From positions 1 to 64,000 of the forward strand of contig JAKFFJ010000058.1 in the NCBI GenBank assembly GCA_036675265.1: a stretch of DNA of 64,000 nucleotides, in the 5' to 3' direction. How positions within the stretch are numbered: the stretch's first letter is position 1; each line of letters begins with the position of its first letter. Under the pieces are notes generated by a model that had not been told where the DNA came from, ran no database searches, and saw nothing but the letters and a program-made list of their open reading frames with translations. The DNA is from CAMPJU01 sp036675265. GTDB taxonomy: Bacteria; Pseudomonadota; Gammaproteobacteria; Xanthomonadales; Xanthomonadaceae. Shown piece after piece: positions 24,115-32,404 of this stretch. The position numbers and the translations under genes were made by a program.

Positions 24115-26154
24115 CTAGTCGATGACCGGCTTCACGTCGCCGCCGGCCACCGCGGCCAGCCGCTCGACGAGCACCGGCCAGTCGACCAGGCGGTTGTGGC
24201 CCACCACCGTCAGGCGGGGCAGTCCCGCACCGGCGACGATAGTAAAAGTGTTGCTACCTGAACGCAGGCCGCCCATTTCGCAGACCTCGTTGCGCAGGCG
24301 GCAGCTGATGCCGATGCGGCTGTAGCCGAACGAATCGAACAGGCCGATCAGGCGCCCCTGCAGGCTGTTGGCGAACGACGCGTCGCCGACGCTGGAGATG
24401 TTCTGCACGGCGCGCTGGCTGATCCGTTGCGCAACGCCGCGCTTGGGGTCGGTGAGCAGCCTCGCGTCGAAGGCGACCGGGTGCCAGTCGACCAGGCGCA
24501 GGTCGCGGATGCGGCCGTCCAGGCGGCCACTGATGCTGCCGAACTCCAGGACCTCCGTGAGCGCGAGCATCTCGATGTCGTCGATGCGCAGGTCCGCGGT
24601 GAGCGTTGGCGCGCTGCCGAAGGGCCGCTCCATCGCCAGTGCCGACACGCGCACGTTGCCGCCGAACAGGTCCATCACCAGGTCGCCGTCGAACTCGAGC
24701 CGGTCGTCGGCATAGCGCGCCTCCGGGAACCGGCCGCTGAGCGTGCCGCGGAATGCCGGCCAGCCGACCGCCTCGGACAGGCGCCCGATGTCCAGGTGGT
24801 CGACCGCCAGCCCGAAGCGCAGCGAAAGCGACTCGCCCCCGCCGGGCGGCGAGATCGCCAGGTGCTCCAGGCGCAGGTTGCCGCCGAGCACGGCGACGTC
24901 GACCGCCTCGCGCAGGCGCAACGTGCCGGCGCTGCTTTCCAGCGGCAGGCGCGCGGCGCCGAAGTCGAGGCCGTAGAGCGCCCCGCCCGCCCAGGCCAGC
25001 TCGCTGGCCTGCACGGCCTGGCCGCCGGTGAAGTCCACGGTGCCCGCCAGGGTGTCGAACCGGAACCGGCCTTGCGGGTCGCGCAGGTCGACACCGTGGA
25101 GTTGCAGGCGGCCCGACTGCAGCGCGCCGCCGGCGATGCGCACGTCGGCGTCGATCGCGCCCGCGAGCGCCAGGTCGGCCAGGCCGGCCAGCCCCAGCCA
25201 GCCCGACAGGTAGCGACCCGCCAGGGGCGAGGCGTCCTCGCTGTGCAGCCGGAGGTCGAGCGCGTCCAAGCCGGCGTCGGCGCCGAACGCTGCGCTGCCT
25301 TCGGCAAGCAGCACGCCCGGGTCGCGCCAGGCGAAACGGGGCACCTGCCACCCGGCGCCTTCGCTGCCGCGCGCCTGGACCTCCACGGCCACCGGACCAT
25401 CGAGGGCGACGTAGGCATTGCCGACCAGGAATTCGCCGCCGGTCAGCGAACCGTCGACCTGCACGCTGGTTTGCGCGCCGGCCTTGCGATAGTCGAGCGC
25501 GAACCGGCCGCCCAGGCCCAGCCCGGCGACCTTGCCGTCGGGCGTATCGAACCCGACGTCGTCGAAGGCGAGCGAGCCTTCCACCTGCACGGGCCCACCG
25601 CCGCCGGCCTGCAACTGCAACCGCGCATCGAGCCGGCCGCCCTGCAGTTGCGGCGCGGCCCACGCCTGCGCCAGCAGGGCCTGCGCCCACGCGACGGGCA
25701 CGGCGGTGATGTCGATCGCGGTCAGGTCGGGCGCAGCCGCGCGTCGCTCGATCGCGATGCGGGCGTCGCCGCGCGACAGGCTGCCGGTGGTCCGGTCCGG
25801 GCCCAGGTCCACGGCGAGGCGCATCGGTGCGCCGTTGCCCGCGCGCACGCCGCCGTCGCAGCGCCAGCGCCCGTCGCCGTCGCGCTGCAGGGCGCACTGC
25901 CAGGTGACGTCCCGGAAGTCGTAGCCGAGGTCCGGCGCCTGGATGCGCGCCGCATGCAGGTGCAATTCCCCGTGCGCCGCGGTCGCCGGCCAGGCAAGCG
26001 TCGCATCCACGCCGTGCAGTTGCGCGACGGTCGCGTCGACCCGCTCGATGCGGGCGTGCAGCGTGCGCGCCGTCGCCGGCGCGGCAATCGCCATCGCGCA
26101 CGTGGCCAGCAACAGCCCGGCGAGTACCCTGTCTGGACGCGGTTTCCGACGCAT
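24115..26154 (-). CDS. ydbH: YdbH-like AsmA-family intermembrane transport protein
   Basis: The 679-residue protein has an N-terminal signal-anchor (LAGLLLATCAMAIAAPATA) and a long beta-rich periplasmic chain. Its end carries the conserved YdbH region, with AQRISQRAVQNISSVGD, LIGLFDSFGYSRIGISCRL and a NTFTIVAGAGLPRL segment. YdbH is an AsmA-like bridge protein thought, with TamB and YhdP, to carry phospholipids from inner to outer membrane. The neighbouring lipoprotein supports this. The ATG at 26154 is adjacent to the divergent response-regulator gene. Confidence 0.85.
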   Translation of the reverse strand: MRRKPRPDRVLAGLLLATCAMAIAAPATARTLHARIERVDATVAQLHGVDATLAWPATAAHGELHLHAARIQAPDLGYDFRDVTWQCALQRDGDGRWRCDGGVRAGNGAPMRLAVDLGPDRTTGSLSRGDARIAIERRAAAPDLTAIDITAVPVAWAQALLAQAWAAPQLQGGRLDARLQLQAGGGGPVQVEGSLAFDDVGFDTPDGKVAGLGLGGRFALDYRKAGAQTSVQVDGSLTGGEFLVGNAYVALDGPVAVEVQARGSEGAGWQVPRFAWRDPGVLLAEGSAAFGADAGLDALDLRLHSEDASPLAGRYLSGWLGLAGLADLALAGAIDADVRIAGGALQSGRLQLHGVDLRDPQGRFRFDTLAGTVDFTGGQAVQASELAWAGGALYGLDFGAARLPLESSAGTLRLREAVDVAVLGGNLRLEHLAISPPGGGESLSLRFGLAVDHLDIGRLSEAVGWPAFRGTLSGRFPEARYADDRLEFDGDLVMDLFGGNVRVSALAMERPFGSAPTLTADLRIDDIEMLALTEVLEFGSISGRLDGRIRDLRLVDWHPVAFDARLLTDPKRGVAQRISQRAVQNISSVGDASFANSLQGRLIGLFDSFGYSRIGISCRLRNEVCEMGGLRSGSNTFTIVAGAGLPRLTVVGHNRLVDWPVLVERLAAVAGGDVKPVID

Positions 26155-26170
26155 GGAGCGCAGGATAGCG

Positions 26171-26905
26171 ATGGATCGCGAGGAGCCGATGAAGCCCCGC
26201 GTGCTGGTGGTCGAGGACGATCCCGTCAGCCGCGCCTTCTTCCGGGACGTGCTGGCGGGCTTGCCCGCGACGGTCGATGCCGCGGCGGATTGCGACGGCG
26301 CCGAAGCCTGTGCCCGGGCCCAACGCCATGCCCTGTGGCTGGTCGATGCGCACCTGCCGGACGGCGACGCCTTGTCGCTCCTGCCGCGATTGCGGGTGCA
26401 TGGGCGCGACGCGGTGGCGCTCGCGCACACGGCGTCGCGCGCATCGGCGTTGCACCGCGCGTTGCTGGAAGCGGGATACGTGGAGGTGCTGGTGAAGCCG
26501 GTCGGCGTCGGCACGCTGTTGTCGACGGTCGGTCGCCGCCTGCGGATGCAGGTGCGCGAGCCGCGCGCGGGGTTCGCCTCGCCGCCGGACGGGACGGTCG
26601 ACGGCGCCGCTCCTCCGTCGTGGGACGACCGCGCCGCGCTGGCCGCGCTCGGGGGCGACGCGTCGCACGTGCATGCATTGCGTGCGTTGTTCGTCGACGA
26701 ACTGGCGGCCACCGTCGCGGGCGTGGACGCCGCGCTGCACGCGTGCGACGTCGCCGCGGCGCGCGACCTGCTGCACCGGTTGTCCTCGGGATGTGCCTTC
26801 ACCGGCGCGGCGTCACTGGGCGTTGCCGTCCAGCGCCTGCATGCGGACCCCACGGACGCCGTGGCCGCCGCGGCTTTCCGGCAGGCCGCGGCGCGCCTGC
26901 TATAG
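26171..26905 (+). CDS. Response-regulator/Hpt hybrid signalling protein
   Basis: The 244-residue protein has a receiver domain (about residues 6-125) with the acidic pair in VVEDDPVS, the phospho-acceptor Asp in LVDAHLPD and the conserved Lys in LVKPV. After a Gly/Pro-rich linker comes an Hpt-like helical domain (about 155-240) with a candidate phospho-His in LLHRLSSGCAFTGA. The usual Lys two residues after that His is replaced by Ser. No histidine kinase is next to it. The start at 26171 follows AGGA; ATG 26189 is an alternative. Confidence 0.82.
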   Translation: MDREEPMKPRVLVVEDDPVSRAFFRDVLAGLPATVDAAADCDGAEACARAQRHALWLVDAHLPDGDALSLLPRLRVHGRDAVALAHTASRASALHRALLEAGYVEVLVKPVGVGTLLSTVGRRLRMQVREPRAGFASPPDGTVDGAAPPSWDDRAALAALGGDASHVHALRALFVDELAATVAGVDAALHACDVAAARDLLHRLSSGCAFTGAASLGVAVQRLHADPTDAVAAAAFRQAAARLL

Positions 26906-27664
26906 CGGGCGCGCCGAACGCCCGGCTTCGCCGCCCAGCAGTTCCCAGGACTTCAGGCCGCGGCCGCCCAGGTGGTGGGCGAGCACTTGCCGCAAGGCGC
27001 GACGCAGCCCCGCGAGATCGTCCGGCCCGGGCGCCACGTCGGCCGCCAGCGCGAGCAGCGCCCGCCCGGTCGCGGCGCCGGCACGGTCTCCCTGGCCGCG
27101 ATCGAGGTGCAGCCGTCGCGGCCCCTGCTCCGGGTCCAGCCGGTAGCGCGCGGCCGGATCCACCGGTGCGCCCTCCGCGTCGTGCGCCAGGTCGAACCCC
27201 ACGCCGAGCGCGTCCAGCAGGTCGCGCTCGAACCGGCGCAGCGTCCACGCCAGCGGCGCGTCGTGGGCCAGGCGCGCGCGCATCCGGCCGTAGGCGGCGA
27301 ACAGGTCCGGCTGGGGATCCTGCCGGGGCGCTAGGCGCAGCACGAGCTCGTTCACGTAGAAGCCCGCCAGCATCGCGTCGCCGGCCAGGCGCGGCAGCGC
27401 ATCGAGGGCCTCGGCCGCGCGCAACTGCGCCAGTTCCCCACGCTGCACCGCGTCCAGGCGTACCAGTTGCATCGGTTGCAGCGCGGCACGCAGCGGCTGC
27501 TGGCGCGGGCCGTTGGTGCCGCGCGCCAGCAGGCCGAGCCGGCCGTGGGTGGCGCCGAGCACTTCGACCAGCAGGCTGGTCTCGCGCCATCGGCGCGCGT
27601 GCAACACGAAGGCCGGCTCCCCGACGATGCGACCGCCGACGATGTGCCCCGCGGCGGGCGGCAC
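26900..27664 (-). CDS. recO: DNA repair protein RecO
   Basis: RecO works with RecF and RecR to load RecA at gaps. The 254-residue protein has the N-terminal OB fold (AFVLHARRWRETSLLVEVLGATHGRLGLLARG) and a helical domain with GFYVNELVLRLAPRQDP. It is the last gene of the lepA-lepB-rnc-era-recO run and lies 9 bases after era. Its 3' end overlaps the convergent response-regulator gene by 6 bases. Confidence 0.92.
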   Translation of the reverse strand: MPPAAGHIVGGRIVGEPAFVLHARRWRETSLLVEVLGATHGRLGLLARGTNGPRQQPLRAALQPMQLVRLDAVQRGELAQLRAAEALDALPRLAGDAMLAGFYVNELVLRLAPRQDPQPDLFAAYGRMRARLAHDAPLAWTLRRFERDLLDALGVGFDLAHDAEGAPVDPAARYRLDPEQGPRRLHLDRGQGDRAGAATGRALLALAADVAPGPDDLAGLRRALRQVLAHHLGGRGLKSWELLGGEAGRSARPL

Positions 27665-27673
27665 CGGGCCGGC

Positions 27674-28600
27674 CTAGTCGTGGTAACCGAGGCTGCGCAA
27701 CGCCGCCTCGTCGTTCGACCAGCCTTCCCGCACGCGCACCCACGTCTCCAGGAACACCTTCGCGTCGAACAGCTGTTCCATCTGCTGCCGCGCGCGCGTG
27801 CCGATCTCGCGCAGCCGCTCGCCGCCCTTGCCGATCACGATCGCCTTCTGGCCGTCGCGCTCGACCCAGACCACGGCGCCGATGCGCAGCATGGCGCCGC
27901 CGCGCGGGGAAGGTTCCTCGACGAAGCGCTCGATCTCCACCGTGGTCGCGTACGGCAGCTCGTCGCCCAGCTGGCGCATCAACTGCTCGCGCACCAGTTC
28001 GCCGGCCAGGAAGCGCTGGCTCTTGTCGGTGATCTCGTCCTCGCCGAACACCGCCGGCGCCTCCGGCACCAGCGCGAGCAAGGCATCGACCAGCGCGTCC
28101 AGCCCCTTGCGCTTCAGCGCGGACACCGGGTGCACGCTGGCGAACTCGCGCCCCGCCGATACCTTGGCCAGGTACGGCAGCAGCGCGGCCTTGTCCTTGA
28201 ACCGGTCGACCTGGTTGACCACCAGCACGACCGGGACACCCGCTTCGCGGAGCGCATCGTGCGCCAGCGCGTCCTCGTCGTCCCAGCGTCCCGCGACGAC
28301 CACCAGGATCGCCGCGTCCACGCCCTCGACTGCGCCGCGCGCGGCGCGGTTCATCATCCGGTTCATCGCCGAGCCCGTGCGCTTGCCCTGTTCGCGGTGG
28401 ATGCCGGGCGTGTCCACGAGCAGCAGCTGCCCGGCCGGGAAACTGGCGATGCCGAGCAGGCGGTGGCGGGTGGTCTGCGGGCGGTCGGAGACGATGCTGA
28501 CCTTGGCACCGACCAGCGCGTTGACCAGGGTCGACTTGCCCACGTTCGGGCGGCCGACGACGGCGACGGTGCCGCTGCGATGCGGGTTGGGCGTGTCCAT
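27674..28600 (-). CDS. era: GTPase Era
   Basis: Era binds GTP and the 3' end of 16S rRNA in 30S assembly. The 308-residue chain has G1 VGRPNVGKST, G3 LLVDTPGIH, a G4 that reads NQVD rather than the usual NKxD, and a C-terminal KH domain with IVIGKGGERLREIG. The ATG at 28600 gives the family's N-terminus. It follows rnc by 44 bases, the common rnc-era-recO order. Confidence 0.96.
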   Translation of the reverse strand: MDTPNPHRSGTVAVVGRPNVGKSTLVNALVGAKVSIVSDRPQTTRHRLLGIASFPAGQLLLVDTPGIHREQGKRTGSAMNRMMNRAARGAVEGVDAAILVVVAGRWDDEDALAHDALREAGVPVVLVVNQVDRFKDKAALLPYLAKVSAGREFASVHPVSALKRKGLDALVDALLALVPEAPAVFGEDEITDKSQRFLAGELVREQLMRQLGDELPYATTVEIERFVEEPSPRGGAMLRIGAVVWVERDGQKAIVIGKGGERLREIGTRARQQMEQLFDAKVFLETWVRVREGWSNDEAALRSLGYHD

Positions 28601-28644
28601 CCGTCCATTGTAGGAGGGCGGCGCACAGGCGCGCGCCACGGCAT

Positions 28645-29310
28645 TCAGGCCGGCGGCATCGACTCGATGATCGCCAGCGCCGCCTCCGCGGCGGCCTGCT
28701 CGGCGGCGCGACGCGAATTGCCCTCGCCCTCGGCCACCAGCGCGGGCTCGGAGACGCTGCAGGTGGCGCGGAACAGGCGCGCGTGTTCGTCGCCCTCGGC
28801 CACCGCCGCATAGGCCGGCAGCGGGCGTCCCCGGCCCTGCAGCCATTCCTGCAGCCGCGTCTTGGCGTCCTTGCCCAGCTTGTGCGGCGGCGGCAGCGCC
28901 TCGATCGCCCGCCCGAACCAGGGCAGCACCGCCGCGCGGCAGGCCTCGAAACCCGTGTCCAGGTAGATCGCGGCGACCATGGCTTCCACGGCATCGGCCA
29001 GGATCGAGTCGCGCCGGTGCCCCCCGGTCTTCATTTCCCCCGGGCCCATGCGCAGCAGTTCGCCCAGGCCCAGCTCCCGCGCGACGCCGGCCAGCGCCGA
29101 TTCGCGCACCAGTTCGGCGCGCGCGCGGGTGAGCCCGCCTTCGTCGGCGCCCGGCCATCGCGCATACAGCGCCTCGGCCACGATCAGGTTGACCAGCGCG
29201 TCGCCAAGGAACTCGAGCCGTTCGTTGTGCGGCGCGCCCGCGCTGCGATGGCGCAGGGCCTGGTCGCGCAGTGCCTGGTCCCCGAAGCGGTGACCGAAGC
29301 GTTCGACCAC
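28645..29310 (-). CDS. rnc: Ribonuclease III
   Basis: RNase III cleaves double-stranded RNA in rRNA and mRNA maturation. The 221-residue protein has the catalytic signature NERLEFLGDALVN, the second acidic cluster DAVEAMVAAIYLD, and a C-terminal double-stranded-RNA-binding domain (DAKTRLQEWLQGRG ... SRRAAEQAAAEAAL). It starts with GTG at 29310, sharing one base with the stop of the DUF4845 gene. Confidence 0.96.
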   Translation of the reverse strand: MVERFGHRFGDQALRDQALRHRSAGAPHNERLEFLGDALVNLIVAEALYARWPGADEGGLTRARAELVRESALAGVARELGLGELLRMGPGEMKTGGHRRDSILADAVEAMVAAIYLDTGFEACRAAVLPWFGRAIEALPPPHKLGKDAKTRLQEWLQGRGRPLPAYAAVAEGDEHARLFRATCSVSEPALVAEGEGNSRRAAEQAAAEAALAIIESMPPA

Positions 29311-29690
29311 TAGTCGACCGCGCCGCGACGCAGCAGGTTCTCGGATGCCTCGAACTTGCCCACCACGTCGAGGTTGCCGATCAGCTCGCGGCGCACCTCG
29401 TAGTTGACGCTGATGATGTAGCCCTGGCCGTCGCGCGTGATCTTGACGTTGTTGGGCTTCACGTTCTCGGCGTAGCTGACGTACAGCCGGCGGAACAGCA
29501 GGTCCTTGACCTTCGCCGGGTCCGTGTTGGCGATGCCCGGCTCGGCGGCGAGGCCCTTGAGCGCCTGCTTGACCGAATAGAACTCCGAGTACATCGGGAA
29601 CAGCTTCATGCCGACGTAGGCGAACAAGCCGACCAGGGCCAGCACCATGACGAAGCCGATCAACGTGAGGCCGCTCTGGTTGCGCTTCAT
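29310..29690 (-). CDS. DUF4845 membrane protein
   Basis: The 126-residue protein has one N-terminal membrane helix in a pilin-like start (MKRNQSGLTLIGFVMVLALVGLF) and a periplasmic domain with VKQALKGLAAEPG and ISVNYEVRRELIGNLDVVGKFEA. DUF4845 genes are regularly found between lepB and rnc in gammaproteobacteria and beta relatives; their role is not known. The stop shares a base with the rnc start. Confidence 0.88.
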   Translation of the reverse strand: MKRNQSGLTLIGFVMVLALVGLFAYVGMKLFPMYSEFYSVKQALKGLAAEPGIANTDPAKVKDLLFRRLYVSYAENVKPNNVKITRDGQGYIISVNYEVRRELIGNLDVVGKFEASENLLRRGAVD

Positions 29691-29706
29691 GAGTCCACCT
29701 TGCTGG

Positions 29707-30501
29707 CTAGGGAATGCCGCTGCCGATCCGCCCGAAGTCGATGCCGCCCGCGCTGCCGTCCCAGTGCATCCACACCAGGAACGCCTTGCCGCGCAGGTTG
29801 GACTCCGGCAGGAAACCCCAATAGCGACTGTCCTCGCTATTATCACGATTGTCGCCCATCACGAAATACTGGCCTTCCGGGACGACCCATTCGCCCTCGC
29901 CCTGGGGCGAGAAAAAGCGCGGTCCGTCACGTTCCAGCACCGGATGCGGACGGCCCGGCAGTGCCTCGACCAGCAGGTTCGCGCCGCTCATCTCGCGCCC
30001 CTGCCCTTCGCCGACGTACTGGCCGACGAAGCGGTAGTCGAACGGCTTGCCGTTCACCCAGACGGTGTTGTCCCGATAGGCGACGGTGTCGCCGGGCAGG
30101 CCGATGACGCGCTTGATCCAGTCCTGGTCGGGGTGGTGCGGCGGCCGGAACACGACCACGTCGCCGCGCTCCGGATGCCCGGTCTCGATGAACTTCCGGT
30201 TGACCACCGGCAGCCGCAGGCCGTACGCGAACTTGTTGACCAGGATGAAATCGCCGACCAGCAGCGACGGCATCATCGAACTGGACGGGATCCGGAACGG
30301 CTCGGCCACGAAGCTGCGCAACACCAGCACGACCGCCAACACCGGGAAGAAGGCGCGGGCGTAGTCGACGACCACCGGTTCCTTCGCCTCGAGCAGGCCC
30401 GCGCGCTCGGCGCGCCGGCGCGCGAAGACCAGCCGGTCGAGCAGCCAGGTGATGCCGGAGGCGAGGGTGAGCACCACCAGGCCGATTTCGAACCATTTCA
30501 T
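29707..30501 (-). CDS. lepB: Signal peptidase I LepB
   Basis: LepB removes Sec/Tat signal peptides on the periplasmic face of the inner membrane. The 264-residue chain has two N-terminal membrane segments (residues 1-20 and about 50-70), the nucleophile Ser in RIPSSSMMPSLLVGDFILV, the base Lys in DWIKRVIGLPGD, and the conserved YFVMGDNRDNSEDSR. The start is ATG at 30501. A GTAG REP hairpin lies between it and lepA. Confidence 0.96.
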   Translation of the reverse strand: MKWFEIGLVVLTLASGITWLLDRLVFARRRAERAGLLEAKEPVVVDYARAFFPVLAVVLVLRSFVAEPFRIPSSSMMPSLLVGDFILVNKFAYGLRLPVVNRKFIETGHPERGDVVVFRPPHHPDQDWIKRVIGLPGDTVAYRDNTVWVNGKPFDYRFVGQYVGEGQGREMSGANLLVEALPGRPHPVLERDGPRFFSPQGEGEWVVPEGQYFVMGDNRDNSEDSRYWGFLPESNLRGKAFLVWMHWDGSAGGIDFGRIGSGIP

Positions 30502-30534
30502 CAAGTCAGTTTCCCCGGGTTCGGGCTAAATGCA

Positions 30535-30556
30535 TCGCGGCTCACGCCGCTCCTAC
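30535..30556. repeat. GTAG-type REP hairpin overlapping lepA stop
   Basis: This is the inverted copy of the unit at 6688-6709, identical in its 22-nt core. On the minus strand its GTAG (30556-30553) provides the TAG stop of lepA, and the hairpin fills most of the 51-base lepA-lepB gap. Confidence 0.9.
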
Positions 30557-32343
30557 TTGTCTACCTGGAGGACGGCGAGGAAGGCTTCCTGCGGGATCTC
30601 CACGCGGCCGACCTGCTTCATGCGCTTCTTGCCTTCCTTCTGCTTCTCCAGCAACTTCTTCTTGCGCGTCGCGTCGCCGCCATAGCACTTGGCCAGCACG
30701 TTCTTGCGCAGCGCCTTGACCGTGGTGCGCGCGATGACCTGCGAGCCGATCGCCGCCTGGATGGCGACGTCGAACATCTGGCGCGGGATCAGCTCCTTCA
30801 TCTTCTCGGTCAGGTCGCGCCCGCGGCGGTCGGCCTGGGCACGGTGCACGATCAGGCTGAGCGCATCGACCTTGTCGCCGTTGATCAACGTGTCCACGCG
30901 CACGAACGGGCCAACCTCGAAGCGCTCGAAGTGGTAGTCGAGCGACGCGTAGCCGCGCGACACCGACTTGAGCCGGTCGAAGAAGTCGAGCACCACCTCG
31001 GCCATCGGCAGTTCGTAGACGATCTGCACCTGGCCGCCGAGGTAGTTGAGCCCGACCTGCGAGCCCCGCTTCTCCTCGCACAGCTTGATGATGTTGCCGA
31101 TGTAGGCCTCGGGCGTGAGGATCGTCGCGCGGATGATCGGCTCGCGGATCTCCTCGACGTGGTTGGACGGCGGCAGCTTGGCCGGGTTGTCCAGGCTCAT
31201 CACGGTGCCATCGGTCTTCAGGACTTCATACACGACCGTCGGCGCGGTGGAGATCAGGTTGAGGTCGTACTCCCTTTCCAGCCGCTCCTGCACGATCTCC
31301 ATGTGCAGCATGCCCAGGAAGCCGCAGCGGAAGCCGAAGCCCATCGCTTCGGAACTCTCGGGCTCGAACCGCATCGCAGCGTCGTTCAGGCGCAGCTTCT
31401 CCAGCGCCTCGCGCAACGCCGGATAGTCCTCGGCGTCGACCGGGAACAGGCCGGCGAACACGCGCGGCTGCATCTCCTGGAAGCCGGGCAGCTGGGTCGG
31501 CGCCGGGTCGGCGGCCTGGGTCAGCGTGTCGCCGACCGGGGCGCCATGCACGTCCTTGATGCTCGCGTTGACCCAGCCCACCTCGCCCGCGCCCAGGCGC
31601 TTGAGTTCCTTGCGCTTGGGCGTGAACACGCCGACGTTGTCGACCTGGTGGGCGCGGCCGGTGGACATCACCAGCAGCTTGTCGCCGGGCTTGATCTCGC
31701 CCTGCATGACGCGCACCAGCATGACCACGCCCAGGTAGTTGTCGAACCACGAGTCGATGATCAGCGCCTGGAGCTTGTCGGTGTCGCGCGGGACCGGCGG
31801 CGGGATGCGCTGCACGATCGCCTCGAGCACCGCCTCGACGTTGAGGCCGGTCTTGGCGGAGATGGCCACCGCGTCGGACGCGTCGATGCCGATCACCGCC
31901 TCGATCTCGCCCTTGACCCGTTCGATGTCGGCCGTGGGCAGGTCGATCTTGTTGAGGATCGGCACGACCTCCAGACCCTGCTCCACCGCGGTGTAGCAGT
32001 TGGCGACCGACTGCGCCTCGACGCCCTGCGCGGCATCGACGACCAGCAACGCGCCCTCGCACGCGGCCAGCGAGCGGCTGACCTCGTAGCTGAAGTCGAC
32101 GTGCCCGGGCGTGTCGATGAAGTTGAGCTGGTAGGTGTTGCCGTCGGTGGCGGTGTACGGGAGCGACACCGACTGCGCCTTGATCGTGATGCCGCGTTCG
32201 CGCTCGATCGGGTTGTTGTCCAGGACCTGCGATTCCATCTCGCGCGCGGTCAGGCCGCCGCAGAGCTGGATGATGCGGTCGGCGAGGGTCGACTTGCCGT
32301 GGTCGACGTGGGCGATGATCGAGAAATTGCGGATGAACTGCAT
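30553..32343 (-). CDS. lepA: Elongation factor 4 (LepA)
   Basis: LepA/EF4 is a ribosome-associated translational GTPase. The 596-residue chain has AHVDHGKSTLADRI (G1), ARERGITI-like switch I, DTPGHVDF (G3), NKIDLP (G4) and the LepA-specific C-terminal domain ending in KKRMKQVGRVEIPQEAFLAVL. The ATG at 32343 (MQFIRNFSIIAHVDHG) is the family start; an upstream in-frame extension is not conserved in type. Its stop codon is provided by a REP. Confidence 0.97.
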   Translation of the reverse strand: MQFIRNFSIIAHVDHGKSTLADRIIQLCGGLTAREMESQVLDNNPIERERGITIKAQSVSLPYTATDGNTYQLNFIDTPGHVDFSYEVSRSLAACEGALLVVDAAQGVEAQSVANCYTAVEQGLEVVPILNKIDLPTADIERVKGEIEAVIGIDASDAVAISAKTGLNVEAVLEAIVQRIPPPVPRDTDKLQALIIDSWFDNYLGVVMLVRVMQGEIKPGDKLLVMSTGRAHQVDNVGVFTPKRKELKRLGAGEVGWVNASIKDVHGAPVGDTLTQAADPAPTQLPGFQEMQPRVFAGLFPVDAEDYPALREALEKLRLNDAAMRFEPESSEAMGFGFRCGFLGMLHMEIVQERLEREYDLNLISTAPTVVYEVLKTDGTVMSLDNPAKLPPSNHVEEIREPIIRATILTPEAYIGNIIKLCEEKRGSQVGLNYLGGQVQIVYELPMAEVVLDFFDRLKSVSRGYASLDYHFERFEVGPFVRVDTLINGDKVDALSLIVHRAQADRRGRDLTEKMKELIPRQMFDVAIQAAIGSQVIARTTVKALRKNVLAKCYGGDATRKKKLLEKQKEGKKRMKQVGRVEIPQEAFLAVLQVDK

Positions 32344-32404
32344 GAAAGGCGCGCGACCGCGTCGTCCCGGGATAAACACGCCATTATCGCACGCCCTGCA
32401 GGGT

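Noticed and set aside
24427..28032. Very long (about 1200-codon) open frame on the plus strand opposite ydbH
   Set aside because: It runs antisense to ydbH and across recO and era and is Arg/Ala/Gln-rich without any domain. Long antisense frames are expected at this GC content.
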